A DNA stretch of 64,000 bases from Phoenicibacter sp963592435 (GTDB taxonomy: Bacteria > Actinomycetota > Coriobacteriia > Coriobacteriales > Eggerthellaceae). This document shows positions 1-7,396 of the stretch, piece by piece. The notes beneath the pieces were generated by a model. The model ran no database searches, was not told the origin of the DNA, and saw nothing but the letters and a program-made list of their open reading frames with translations. The DNA is taken from the NCBI GenBank assembly GCA_963592435.1, contig CAVAWT010000002.1, forward strand, positions 1-64,000. The letters are read 5' to 3'. The number at the start of each line of letters is the position of its first letter. The stretch's first letter is position 1. Both the position numbers and the translations under genes were made by a program.

Positions 1-79
1 ATCTTATTATCTAAAAGAATTGGAAGTCTTTTTCTCTCAAACCCGTATTAAAGTGACGCGATCCATTAAGTATTTCATT

Positions 80-108
80 TTGACAGAATACACATAATAT
101 GATATTAT
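80..108 (+). promoter_or_regulatory. Promoter of higBA, apparently leaderless
   Basis: A -35 box TTGACA (80-85), a 17-bp spacer and a -10 box TATTAT (103-108) lie directly before the toxin gene. Transcription would start about seven bases after the -10 box, at about 115, which is the A of the start codon. No Shine-Dalgarno sequence is visible. The mRNA is therefore probably leaderless (inference). Confidence 0.6.
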
Positions 109-114
109 TGTAAA

Positions 115-396
115 ATGATAATATCGTATGCTGATAAAGACACTGAGAAATTTGCTAAAGGTGAATTCGTTAAAGAATTTGAAAGTTTCGAGCGCGTGGC
201 AAGGCGAAAGTTGATGCAACTTGAAATCGCTGGAAACATTAACGACTTGCGAATTCCTCCTGGAAACAGGCTTGAAGCGCTTTCTGGTAAAAGAGAAGGA
301 CAGCACAGCATTCGAATTAATGACCAGTTCAGGGTTTGCTTTGAGTGGAGCGACGCTGGTGTAAAAAATGTTGAGATTGTGGACTATCATTCATGA
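115..396 (+). CDS. higB: HigB-type toxin (RelE/ParE fold)
   Basis: This 93-residue protein matches the size and pattern of HigB/RelE toxins, which are ribosome-dependent mRNA interferases. The N-terminal half is helical and charged. The C-terminal half carries the usual strand pattern with the basic residues of HSIRINDQFRVCFEW. It overlaps the downstream antitoxin region and is first in the operon, the normal order for HigBA (toxin before antitoxin). The start is the only ATG that fits, and it sits at the predicted transcription start. The family assignment is by pattern recognition, so a close RelE relative cannot be excluded. Confidence 0.8.
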   Translation: MIISYADKDTEKFAKGEFVKEFESFERVARRKLMQLEIAGNINDLRIPPGNRLEALSGKREGQHSIRINDQFRVCFEWSDAGVKNVEIVDYHS

Positions 397-407
397 GGAG
401 GCAGAAA

Positions 408-716
408 ATGGGAAAAATAAATTACGAAGTTATCCCAATTACTCCAGGCGATCTTCTGAGGGAAGAATTCTTGGAACCCATGGGCATTAGTAAATATCGC
501 CTTGCGAAAGACACTGGAATGACGCCGACCCGTGTTGGGCAAATTGTTGCAGGAAAAAGATCTGTTACTGCCGACACCGACCTGCGACTCTGCAAATATT
601 TCGGCTTAAGCGACGGCTATTGGTTGCGTGCTCAAGCACTCTATGACACGCAAATTGCAAAATCAAAAATAGCTGACGAACTCGAAAAAATCACACCTAT
701 TGCAATTGCAGCTTAA
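408..716 (+). CDS. higA: HigA-type antitoxin (HTH-XRE)
   Basis: This antitoxin is predicted to neutralise the HigB toxin just upstream and to repress the shared promoter. Residues near 15-65 form a Cro/C1-type helix-turn-helix (SKYRLAKDTGMTPTRVGQIV). The following GYWLRAQALYD segment is typical of the HigA/VapI family. I chose ATG 408 because AGGAGG (396-401) lies six bases before it. An upstream ATG at 393 overlaps the toxin stop but has no ribosome binding site. The product is about 102 residues. The C-terminus is Ile/Ala-rich and unremarkable. Confidence 0.83.
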   Translation: MGKINYEVIPITPGDLLREEFLEPMGISKYRLAKDTGMTPTRVGQIVAGKRSVTADTDLRLCKYFGLSDGYWLRAQALYDTQIAKSKIADELEKITPIAIAA

Positions 717-898
717 GGCCTCAGAAGGAAGCAAATATATGCTTGGCGTCCATTAGCGTTAGTTGGCATCAAATGGCTATTACTAGCGTAAACACTCATG
801 GTAACAACTGATTGTAAAGAAGATTATAGCGCTATCCTTGTGTACTATATACCAAGTTATGATACAATTATAGCTACACTAGAACAAAGGAGTAAGTT

Positions 899-1195
899 AT
901 GCCGTCAGGAGTTATGAGTGCAGACAGCAGGACAATGCGAGTTGTTTTGCCCGTTGAAATCAGAGACAAATTCCGCGCTAAGTGCGAGGTTCGAGGTCAA
1001 AGCATGTCTGAACGCGCACGTCAACTTGTTGTCGACGATGTCTTAGACTTCCAAACTCCTGCAGAAAAATTCTCTTCGCTCATGTCGCAGGCAGAAGAAA
1101 TCAATAAAGCTTCCGGCTACCCAGAGCCAACGATGGACGAAATTGACGCTTTCATTGCTGAAGTTCGCCAGGAAAGGCTCTCTAGTAAACTCTAG
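899..1195 (+). CDS. Ribbon-helix-helix type antitoxin
   Basis: This is a 98-residue protein. Its N-terminal segment (TMRVVLPVEIRDKFRAKCEV, then SMSERARQLVVDDVL) looks like a MetJ/Arc ribbon-helix-helix DNA-binding domain. The acidic C-terminal tail would bind the toxin. It has a good ribosome binding site (AAAGGAG) and ends six bases before a PIN-domain toxin gene, so the two form a toxin-antitoxin operon. The assignment rests on the RHH pattern and the partner. No specific family name is claimed. Confidence 0.65.
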   Translation: MPSGVMSADSRTMRVVLPVEIRDKFRAKCEVRGQSMSERARQLVVDDVLDFQTPAEKFSSLMSQAEEINKASGYPEPTMDEIDAFIAEVRQERLSSKL

Positions 1196-1201
1196 CTTTC
1201 T

Positions 1202-1612
1202 ATGATTTCCGTTGTTCTTGACACAAATGTCTTAGTTGCATCTGTTTTAAAACCTAGTGGCGAATATTCTCGTGCGCTGGGATTCATTCTTTCAAATTTA
1301 GATACGTTTCAAATTTCAATATCATCGCAGGTTCGAGACGAATATGCTGAAGTTCTGTCAAGGCGTTTTATAACACTACGCGGGCTTTCAAAAGTCGCCT
1401 CTGGGTTGCTCGAGATAATTGATGAAGTGGCAACAGAAGTTGTTCCCAAATCGCTATCACACCTTGCGTTTCCAGATGTTGATGACAAGCCTTTTGTGGA
1501 ACTGGCAGTCTATACAAATTCAATCATAATCACGAACAACGTGCAAGACTTCCCTTTCGCTGACCTCAAAGTTCTGCGCGCAGGCGAATTCTTAAAACTA
1601 TTTCACAGATAA
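1202..1612 (+). CDS. PIN-domain toxin (VapC-like, COG1569 type)
   Basis: This is a 136-residue PIN-domain protein, the ribonuclease family of VapC toxins. The conserved acidic residues are visible: Asp7 in VVLDTNVL, Glu47 or Glu50 in RDEYAEVL, and the acidic cluster Asp92-Asp94-Asp95 in PDVDDKPFVE. The NN pair near 112-113 and Asp116 close the active-site pattern. It pairs with the RHH protein just upstream. There is no Shine-Dalgarno sequence, so translation probably depends on coupling to the antitoxin. A short intergenic repeat starts seven bases after the stop. Confidence 0.78.
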   Translation: MISVVLDTNVLVASVLKPSGEYSRALGFILSNLDTFQISISSQVRDEYAEVLSRRFITLRGLSKVASGLLEIIDEVATEVVPKSLSHLAFPDVDDKPFVELAVYTNSIIITNNVQDFPFADLKVLRAGEFLKLFHR

Positions 1613-1618
1613 TCTCAT

Positions 1619-1682
1619 GGCCAGCATGAACGTTTTACCTGCAAGTAGGGCAATTCCAATCATGGCAGCCATAACTGTTTTT
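1619..1682. repeat. Boundary repeat, copy 1
   Basis: This is the first of three copies of a repeat; copies 1 and 2 match over about 64 bp at close to 88%. The core at 1658-1676 is an imperfect 19-bp palindrome, AATCATGGCAGCCATAACT, followed by GTTTTT. It lies between the stops of two convergent genes, the PIN toxin and the small antitoxin at 1695-1961. The other copies are at 2401-2465 and 3907-3931. It is too small to encode a mobility protein. Confidence 0.8.
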
Positions 1683-1694
1683 CGAATTTTACTC

Positions 1695-1961
1695 CTACAA
1701 ACTGGCTTTTAACAATGCGCTTCTTATGTATGCGCTTGTTGTTACCCCTTGTTGCTTGGCCTTTTTGTTCAGTGCCACCTTCATTCCAACAGGAACCTTC
1801 AAAGTAATGGTTGCCGATTTTGGGGTCGTATGCTGGGGTTTTCCAGAAATGATGTTGGTTGTTTGAGAATTTGGCAAGAATTCACCATATTCGTAATTCT
1901 CGCACCAAGAATTAATGTCTTCGTCTGTGAACGTCTTCCCGTCAACTGTTGAATATTTCAT
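1695..1961 (-). CDS. BrnA-like antitoxin
   Basis: This is an 88-residue protein. Its C-terminal third (SATITLKVPVGMKVALNKKA, then TTSAYIRSALLKAS) fits a ribbon-helix-helix DNA-binding domain. The N-terminal half is acidic (DEDINSWCENYEYGEFLP). Its ATG overlaps the TGA of the upstream gene at 1958-2257 as ATGA, with AGGAG just before it, so it is translationally coupled. The toxin-first order and RHH at the C-terminus resemble BrnTA systems. The start codon is well supported, but the family is inferred. Confidence 0.6.
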   Translation of the reverse strand: MKYSTVDGKTFTDEDINSWCENYEYGEFLPNSQTTNIISGKPQHTTPKSATITLKVPVGMKVALNKKAKQQGVTTSAYIRSALLKASL

Positions 1962-2257
1962 CGGCTTCTCCTCTCAACATCCTCAATTTCCTTAGAAAAC
2001 TTCTTCTGAACAGGCGACATAGCGTGAAAAATAAGCCATTTTACTGTCTGTTCGTTTTCGTTAAAATACTCAACGTAAATAAGTTCAACTGAATTACCAT
2101 TTTCCAGAAATCCTATGCTCAGATATTGCGTTGGATCGTCGTTGTTGTCGCGTTGTACCGTCTTAACAACTGAACTCCAAGCGCACCGCACCTCTTCTTC
2201 AGTGAGGTGTTTTAAGGCATTTGGATGTATGTCTGCCTCTTCGTCAAAACTGATCAT
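1958..2257 (-). CDS. BrnT-like toxin, putative
   Basis: This is a 99-residue protein, predicted to be the toxin of the module with the RHH protein that overlaps its stop. The pattern HPNALKHLTEEEV, a central strand pair (YLSIGFLENGN, VELIYVEYF) and a basic C-terminus resemble the compact RelE-like fold of BrnT toxins. The similarity is weak, so this is inference. I chose ATG 2257 (AAGGAAT upstream) over a TTG one codon earlier. A strong leftward promoter lies at 2285-2313. Confidence 0.5.
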   Translation of the reverse strand: MISFDEEADIHPNALKHLTEEEVRCAWSSVVKTVQRDNNDDPTQYLSIGFLENGNSVELIYVEYFNENEQTVKWLIFHAMSPVQKKFSKEIEDVERRSR

Positions 2258-2284
2258 CAAGTATTCCTTAATCTATCATACATG

Positions 2285-2313
2285 ATTATAATACAACTGG
2301 ATATTATTGTAAA
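2285..2313 (-). promoter_or_regulatory. Promoter of the BrnT-like module
   Basis: On the minus strand, a -35 box TTTACA (2308-2313), exactly 17 bases of spacer, and a perfect -10 box TATAAT (2285-2290) lead into the BrnT-like gene. The predicted start of transcription is near 2278, giving a leader of about 20 bases that contains the ribosome binding site. Confidence 0.6.
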
Positions 2314-2400
2314 GGCATACCACGATAAACTATGCTCGAATGGCTCTCAGGTTTCGAGCGAAGCGAAGAAATTAGGCTAAATAAATTCAAAAATAAAGAA

Positions 2401-2465
2401 GGCCACCATGAATGTTTTACCTGCATCTGAGGCAATCTTCAATCATGGCAGCCATAACTGTTTTT
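2401..2465. repeat. Boundary repeat, copy 2
   Basis: This second copy is nearly identical to 1619-1682, in the same orientation, with the same 19-bp palindromic core (2441-2459) followed by GTTTTT. It lies directly downstream of the leftward DUF6508 gene, whose stop codon begins eleven bases further right. The differences from copy 1 are concentrated in the middle of the element. Confidence 0.8.
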
Positions 2466-2475
2466 AATTCTAAAG

Positions 2476-2898
2476 CTAATTTGTCTCGCAGGCAGAATCC
2501 AGTTCTTGAAGCCTTAAAAGCCATCTCTCTATGGAGCCGTCCTCAAAAAAGCTAAGTAACGCACCGTCACAAAATCGCTCCATACGAACAGCACCAAGAA
2601 GCAAGGCAAGAATGCATGTCCCATCTAAAGTTTCTACCTTTGCTGTAGTCATCGAGTCTGCATTCCACTCAATTCCGTTCTTGTCGAGAATCTCTGAATA
2701 GTTGTTTAAGCCCATCTCTTTATGGCTGTCAACGAAAGAATAAATATCTCCGACAAAACGGTCAACAATCGATGAATAATTCACATATGGTACTTGAAGA
2801 GGGTTCTCAGGCGTTCCGTCATTTTTATTATCTACCACCCATAATCCATAGTCGTTACTTGTAAGTTCTTGTAGGTATCTAGTCAAATTCTCATACAT
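2476..2898 (-). CDS. DUF6508 family protein
   Basis: This is a 140-residue, acidic, soluble protein with no signal peptide. The C-terminal part, with RMERFCDGALLSFFEDGSIE followed by WLLRLQELD, is the pattern I associate with DUF6508, a small family of unknown function common in gut Actinobacteria and Firmicutes. The ribosome binding site AAGGTG precedes the ATG. It stands alone between toxin-antitoxin and nuclease genes and may be accessory cargo. No function is assigned. Confidence 0.6.
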   Translation of the reverse strand: MYENLTRYLQELTSNDYGLWVVDNKNDGTPENPLQVPYVNYSSIVDRFVGDIYSFVDSHKEMGLNNYSEILDKNGIEWNADSMTTAKVETLDGTCILALLLGAVRMERFCDGALLSFFEDGSIERWLLRLQELDSACETN

Positions 2899-2945
2899 AA
2901 TTCACCTTAAGATAAGTTGTCATCCGTGGTGCAGGCTCAAGCACT

Positions 2946-3797
2946 CTAATTATCGTTGTAACCGTTATTGATTGTGTCTAGGCACTTCTTCCAGTATTGC
3001 TCACGCTCCTTGATTTTCTCTGGATCATAGGACAAGCCAAAATATTCAAGTAGCGTGAACGTAAAGTAATGCTCGAAATACTCGTCGCCTTCTTTTTTGC
3101 GGAGTTTTCTGAGCTCAACATTTCCACCATGCTTTGTGTCTAAATAACTGCCCCATCTTTGAGCAACGCCACCTTCACCTGTGGCAGATCCAATATATAA
3201 CTTGCCAGTTTTCGTGTCCGTAAGACAATAGACTCCAGTAACGTTCTGCAAAGCTTCGTAATAGGTTGGAAGAATTCTACCATGAAAGATGTCGTCGAGC
3301 CTGTCATAAGGCAAGTTGACTTTGTCGTAACCCTCAAAAGTCTCGCCACTATACATGCAAGGTAGGATTTCTTTAACAATTGCTTTGTCAATATACTTTC
3401 TTAGGTAAAAAACCCAGCGACCAAACGTCTGCCCTTTATTGCAATTTATGACAAGTCTTCCAAAAAGAGGCGCAAATTCATCCAATATCTGAACTTTAGC
3501 TCTTCCTTCGGGTGGCACTTCCACAATCTGCCCTGCAGAAATCAACAGCCAATCATCTCCGCTTATCCTTATAAAGCTGAAGCAATGATTCCCCTCTACG
3601 AAATTTTTGTTTTTTCCGTACCTACCCCAAAAAGAAATATCCTCATAATATCCATTCAACTTTTGATCTTCTGTGTACTTGAGCCACGTGTCTATATACG
3701 GTTCTCCTTCAGATCCACCTTTCATATTTAACTCAATTTTGCTGTTATCTATCTCTTCCTCTGTCAAATGAAGGATGTCATTCAGTTTTAAATCCAT
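2946..3797 (-). CDS. GIY-YIG nuclease-domain protein
   Basis: This is a 283-residue protein. A GIY-YIG domain begins near residue 186 (GVYCLTDTKTGKLYIGSATG), with a later R in QRWGSY and a conserved Glu in KEREQYWKK. Such domains cut DNA in homing, repair or restriction enzymes. The first 180 residues are not recognised and could be a target-recognition region. I chose the start at 3797 because AAAGG precedes it; an open frame extends to 3905 without a ribosome binding site. It lies among toxin-antitoxin genes, so a defence or mobile-element role is plausible but not shown. Confidence 0.68.
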   Translation of the reverse strand: MDLKLNDILHLTEEEIDNSKIELNMKGGSEGEPYIDTWLKYTEDQKLNGYYEDISFWGRYGKNKNFVEGNHCFSFIRISGDDWLLISAGQIVEVPPEGRAKVQILDEFAPLFGRLVINCNKGQTFGRWVFYLRKYIDKAIVKEILPCMYSGETFEGYDKVNLPYDRLDDIFHGRILPTYYEALQNVTGVYCLTDTKTGKLYIGSATGEGGVAQRWGSYLDTKHGGNVELRKLRKKEGDEYFEHYFTFTLLEYFGLSYDPEKIKEREQYWKKCLDTINNGYNDN

Positions 3798-3906
3798 GAT
3801 ATAAGCCTTTGCTCGAAAGTTTCTGTCATAAGTAATTTTACTTGAATACGAGGTCAAGCAGAGGCAACTCACTTCAACTCGAAAATTTCTCAAAAAACTT
3901 ATCAAA

Positions 3907-3931
3907 AATCATGGCAGCCATAACTGTTTTT
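3907..3931. repeat. Boundary repeat, copy 3 (core only)
   Basis: This is a third copy, reduced to the 19-bp palindromic core (3907-3925) and the GTTTTT tail. It is identical to the cores at 1658-1676 and 2441-2459. It lies five bases downstream of the hcp stop codon, the same position relative to a leftward gene as the other copies. Confidence 0.75.
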
Positions 3932-3935
3932 GGCA

Positions 3936-5483
3936 CTAACTGAGGAGTTTCTTTAAGTCTTCCTCTGGAGTTGAAATTGGGGAGATTCGATAGTTTTCAA
4001 CGAGGAAGTTAAGCACGTTAGGCGACACAAATGCTGGAAGCGTTGGACCGAGGTGGATGTTTTTGATTCCAAGGTGCAAAAGGGTGAGCAGGATGCAGAC
4101 TGCTTTTTGCTCATACCACGAAAGCACCATCGACAAAGGCAAATCATTGACGCCACAGTTGAATGCTTCGGCGAGTGCAACTGCAATTTTGATTGCGCCA
4201 TAGGCATCGTTGCATTGCCCAACATCCATGAGACGAGGAAGGCCGCCAATCGTGCCAAGGTCGAGGTCGTTAAAGCGATATTTCCCACAGGCAAGCGTTA
4301 AAACAACAGTGTCTGCTGGGGTTTGTTTCACAAAGTCGGTGTAGTAGTTTCTGCCTGTTCTTGCTCCATCACATCCGCCAACTAGGAAGAAATGCTTGAT
4401 TGCGCCACTTTTAACTGCTTCAACAACTTTGTCTGCCACACTAAGGACCGTCCCGTGCCCAAAGCCTGTCGTCACAGTTTTGCCACCGTTGATGCCTGTG
4501 AACTCTTGATCCTCAGAATATCCGCCAAGTGCAATCGCTTTTGCGATGACAGCTGAGAAGTTCTTGTCTTCACCAATGTGCTCAATTTCAGGGTATGAAA
4601 CAAGCGCAGTTGTGAAAACGCGATCGGAATATGTGTCTTTAGGAGGCATTAAGCAGTTTGTTGTGAACAAGAACGCACCAGGAACATTAGCGAATTCCTT
4701 TTGCTGGTTTTGCCAAGCTGTGCCAAAGTTACCTTTCAAATGTGCATATTTCTTGAACTCAGGATATGCGTGAGCTGGCAACATTTCGCCATGAGTGTAA
4801 ACATTAACACCTGTGCCTTCAGTTTGCTCAAGCAAAAGCTTTAAGTCGTGAAGGTCGTGACCAGAAATTACAATGAAGGGTCCCTTTTCAACAGTGAGCG
4901 TCACGTCCGTAGGCTCTGGCGTTCCATAAGCGCCCGTGTTTGCAGCGTCAAGCATCTCCATGCAAGCCAAGTTCTTCTCACCAACCTCCAAAACAATTGG
5001 AAGCAGTTCGTCCATGCCCCAGTCCTCACCAATTGCACGAAGTGCTTTTGTAAAGAACTTGTTTACTTCGTCATTAGATTTTCCAAGGACTTGCGCGTGG
5101 TAAGCATACGCTGCCATTCCACGAATTCCGAACAGAATGAGTGACTTCAAACTGCGAACGTCTTCGTTGGCACCCCAAAGTTGCTGCATGTCGTAATCTT
5201 GGGCAGCGTCACCCAGCTCATGAACTCGATTTGTCACCTCTTTGATTGAAGAATCGTTGAAGTTAACGTTAGTTACTGTGGTGAACAGCCCTTCAATCAT
5301 CACATTGCATGCCTCTTGTGAAGGAGCGTCCCCCACCTTTCTCGCAAGACCAACAAGCGCGCCCGTCAGTTCATCTTGCAACTGCGCTGTTGCTCCCGAC
5401 TTCCCACAAACACCAGCTTTTCCAGCGCACCCTGTGCAACCAGCAGTTTGCTCACATTGAAAACAGAACATATTCCCAGTCAT
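3936..5483 (-). CDS. hcp: Hydroxylamine reductase / hybrid-cluster protein
   Basis: This is the hybrid-cluster protein, a cytoplasmic Fe-S enzyme that reduces NO or hydroxylamine under anaerobic nitrosative stress. It has 515 residues from ATG 5483, which is preceded by AGAGG; an open frame runs to 5522 without a binding site. The N-terminal cluster cysteines are Cys7, Cys10, Cys19 and Cys26. The hybrid-cluster segments are present in order: SGHDLHD (His), YTHGEMLPAH (Glu), TTNCLMPP (Cys), VGGCDGAR (Cys) and LACGKYRFN (Cys). A divergent Crp/Fnr regulator shares the promoter region and is the likely controller. The usual partner reductase gene hcr is not adjacent. Confidence 0.95.
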   Translation of the reverse strand: MTGNMFCFQCEQTAGCTGCAGKAGVCGKSGATAQLQDELTGALVGLARKVGDAPSQEACNVMIEGLFTTVTNVNFNDSSIKEVTNRVHELGDAAQDYDMQQLWGANEDVRSLKSLILFGIRGMAAYAYHAQVLGKSNDEVNKFFTKALRAIGEDWGMDELLPIVLEVGEKNLACMEMLDAANTGAYGTPEPTDVTLTVEKGPFIVISGHDLHDLKLLLEQTEGTGVNVYTHGEMLPAHAYPEFKKYAHLKGNFGTAWQNQQKEFANVPGAFLFTTNCLMPPKDTYSDRVFTTALVSYPEIEHIGEDKNFSAVIAKAIALGGYSEDQEFTGINGGKTVTTGFGHGTVLSVADKVVEAVKSGAIKHFFLVGGCDGARTGRNYYTDFVKQTPADTVVLTLACGKYRFNDLDLGTIGGLPRLMDVGQCNDAYGAIKIAVALAEAFNCGVNDLPLSMVLSWYEQKAVCILLTLLHLGIKNIHLGPTLPAFVSPNVLNFLVENYRISPISTPEEDLKKLLS

Positions 5484-5544
5484 TTGTCCAAACCTCTTTT
5501 CATAAAAAATGGATAAAAACATTTCTAAGTCTAATATAATATAT

Positions 5545-5569
5545 TCAACTTGTCGGTTGATAATTCAAC
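5545..5569. promoter_or_regulatory. Palindromic operator between hcp and its Crp/Fnr regulator
   Basis: GTTGA-TAAT-TCAAC (5556-5569) is a perfect palindrome with FNR/HcpR geometry (five-base half-sites, four-base gap). A third half-site, TCAAC at 5545-5549, forms a second inverted pair with the left half. It lies between the divergent hcp and regulator genes, 15 bases before the regulator start, so it would autoregulate and control hcp. Binding is inferred. Confidence 0.55.
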
Positions 5570-5583
5570 GAAAAAGGATAATT

Positions 5584-6246
5584 ATGGACAAATGCTTAAA
5601 AATAATTCGAGCATCAAATTTGTTTGAAGGAATAACTGAGGATGAAGCAAAAGCGATGCTCATCTGCCTGAATGTGAAAATAAAGAAGTTTTCTAAGGAC
5701 GAGTTTTTACTTCGCGAGGGTGACTTTATCAATTCAATTGGGATAATAATTTCAGGTAGCGTTTTGATTGTGCAAGAAGACATGTGGGGCAACAGAAACA
5801 TTGTTGAAAAGGTAACACCTGCACGAACTTTCGCAACTGCTTTTGCATGCGCAAATGGCTCTGTTTCAAACGTTAGCGTTGTTGCTGACGAGGAAGTTCA
5901 AGCGATGTTTATTGATGTGAGCAAAATTATGACTGTCTGTTCTTCAAATTGTTCACACCACAACAAAATCATCCACAACTTGATTGCTGATCTTGCAAAA
6001 AACAATCTCAATTTAAACGACAAAATAACTCATATGGGCAAACGCACCACTCGAGAAAAAATTATGTCATACCTCTCAGCCCAATCGAACAAAGCAGGAA
6101 GTCGCGAGTTTGACATTCCTTTTTCTCGACAACAAATGGCAGATTACCTCGGAGTTGAACGAAGTGGCCTCTCCCTTGAACTAGGCAAAATGAAGCGCGA
6201 AGGCTTGATTGACTTTAACAAGAACCACTTTGCTGTGAAGGTTTAA
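5584..6246 (+). CDS. Crp/Fnr family transcriptional regulator
   Basis: This is a 220-residue protein with an N-terminal cyclic-nucleotide-binding-type barrel (about residues 15-125) and a C-terminal winged helix (about 150-218). The recognition region is SRQQMADYLGVERSGLSLEL. It lacks the N-terminal cysteine set of FNR; Cys residues occur in the TVCSSNC segment. The start at 5584 follows AAAAGGAT. It diverges from hcp and probably senses nitrosative or redox stress to control it, as HcpR-type regulators do in other anaerobes (inference). Its last codons overlap the convergent ADP-ribosylglycohydrolase gene by 32 bp. Confidence 0.85.
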   Translation: MDKCLKIIRASNLFEGITEDEAKAMLICLNVKIKKFSKDEFLLREGDFINSIGIIISGSVLIVQEDMWGNRNIVEKVTPARTFATAFACANGSVSNVSVVADEEVQAMFIDVSKIMTVCSSNCSHHNKIIHNLIADLAKNNLNLNDKITHMGKRTTREKIMSYLSAQSNKAGSREFDIPFSRQQMADYLGVERSGLSLELGKMKREGLIDFNKNHFAVKV

Positions 6247-7030
6247 TGTCGGCTACAAATCTCTTCCAGCGCTCTAGGACATCCTTAAGCGGTTCGTCCA
6301 AATATGTCGCTGCTTTTTTCTCAATCCAATCTGGAACACCATAGGTGGCTTCTGCAATGCTGCCTGTTATTGCGGCGAGAGTGTCGCTGTCGCCACCAAG
6401 TGAAATCGCGTTTCTTATAGCATCTTCAAAGTCTGTACTTTCTAAGAATGCTTGAATAGCCTGTGGAACTGTTTCTTGGCAAGTTTCGTTGAAGAAATAT
6501 GTTGGACGAATTTCATCTAAAGTATGTCGCAAATCATACCCATAAACGTTTTCTGAATTTTCCTTGACAAGCCTCTTTGCCTCATCAACATCATCGTTAT
6601 TATTGCAAATGAAAATTGCATCAGCAACTGCCAACGCACCCTTAATGCCTTCCACGTGGTTATGCGTAACTTCTGCAGAAAGTTGCGCCATTTTGCGAAC
6701 ATCGTCCAATGTTTTCAACTCCCCACAAGGTGAAACTCGCATGGCAGAACCGTTGCCAAAACTTCCGTAGGGCTCACGATTGTTTGAGTTAATCCACTCA
6801 TCAAAGCTAATACCATAGCCAGCATTCGGATACATTTTGCCAAACTTTTTCATTGAGTCAATGAAACAATCGCGCTCGCCTCCGTTCATAATCGCCTCGG
6901 CAACAGCGCATGTCATCACAGTGTCATCCGTGAAAAAGCAATCATCTTGAAAGAATGGAAAGTCCTTCGTCTTAATGTTGTCGAATTCATAAATTGAACC
7001 AACAACGTCACCCGCAATTGCACCGAGCAA
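6215..7030 (-). CDS. ADP-ribosylglycohydrolase family protein
   Basis: This is a 271-residue member of the DraG/ARH family, which removes ADP-ribose from proteins or other targets. The metal-binding motifs are clear: GAIAGDVVGS at the N-terminus, FFTDDTVMT near residue 33, and GGDSDTLAAITGSIAEA near the C-terminus. Translation starts at TTG 7030, because an ideal AAGGAGG lies six bases before it and the conserved MLGAIAGD sequence begins there. The 5' end of this gene is duplicated near 10330. Its 3' end overlaps the convergent regulator gene by 32 bp. Confidence 0.9.
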   Translation of the reverse strand: MLGAIAGDVVGSIYEFDNIKTKDFPFFQDDCFFTDDTVMTCAVAEAIMNGGERDCFIDSMKKFGKMYPNAGYGISFDEWINSNNREPYGSFGNGSAMRVSPCGELKTLDDVRKMAQLSAEVTHNHVEGIKGALAVADAIFICNNNDDVDEAKRLVKENSENVYGYDLRHTLDEIRPTYFFNETCQETVPQAIQAFLESTDFEDAIRNAISLGGDSDTLAAITGSIAEATYGVPDWIEKKAATYLDEPLKDVLERWKRFVADIKPSQQSGSC

Positions 7031-7036
7031 GGCATA

Positions 7037-7070
7037 CCTCCTTGAATTTGTGATCTTTATTCTAATTATA
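7037..7070 (-). promoter_or_regulatory. Promoter -10 box and ribosome binding site of the ADP-ribosylglycohydrolase gene
   Basis: On the minus strand, TATAAT (7065-7070) is followed by AAGGAGG (7037-7043) and the TTG start at 7030. The same arrangement, with similar spacing and flanking bases, recurs at 10326-10366. I found no clear -35 box. Confidence 0.5.
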
Positions 7071-7396
7071 AGTCTCTTTGTTGTGTAAAATTTAAAAGGG
7101 AAAATTGTCTGTCATATTATTCACTTTCAACCATTCACCGAAAAGTTTGAATTTAAGTTAAACGCGAGCAATTAAAAAAGAAACGAGCGCAAGCTACATC
7201 AATAAAAATATACTAATGTTTAGATTAATCACGTCAAAAAAATATATTTTAAAAGTTTAAAAAAAATCGCTAGACTCCATCAGTTATCGTGTTACCATGA
7301 AGTGGAAGTTAGGGGAAATCTGCAAATAAATTTCTGCTCAAAAACTCTGCATTTAGAAAATAATTAAGAGAAGTTATTAGAGTTTTGGGGTGAAAA
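7071..7396. other. AT-rich intergenic region without a gene
   Basis: This AT-rich stretch separates the divergent ADP-ribosylglycohydrolase and Sel1/TPR genes. I see no open frame, RNA gene or clear hairpin in it. The promoter of the rightward gene should be here, but I cannot place it with confidence. The long A/T runs around 7220-7270 may simply reflect upstream-promoter composition. Confidence 0.4.

Noticed and set aside
1658..1676. Boundary repeat core as an intrinsic terminator
   Set aside because: The palindrome has a one-base centre and cannot form a normal hairpin with a stable long stem. For the leftward genes the T-run is on the wrong side.
5484..5522. Extended N-terminus of hcp
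   Set aside because: AGAGG stands at the correct distance from ATG 5483, and the conserved protein begins just after it. The extension would overlap the divergent promoter.
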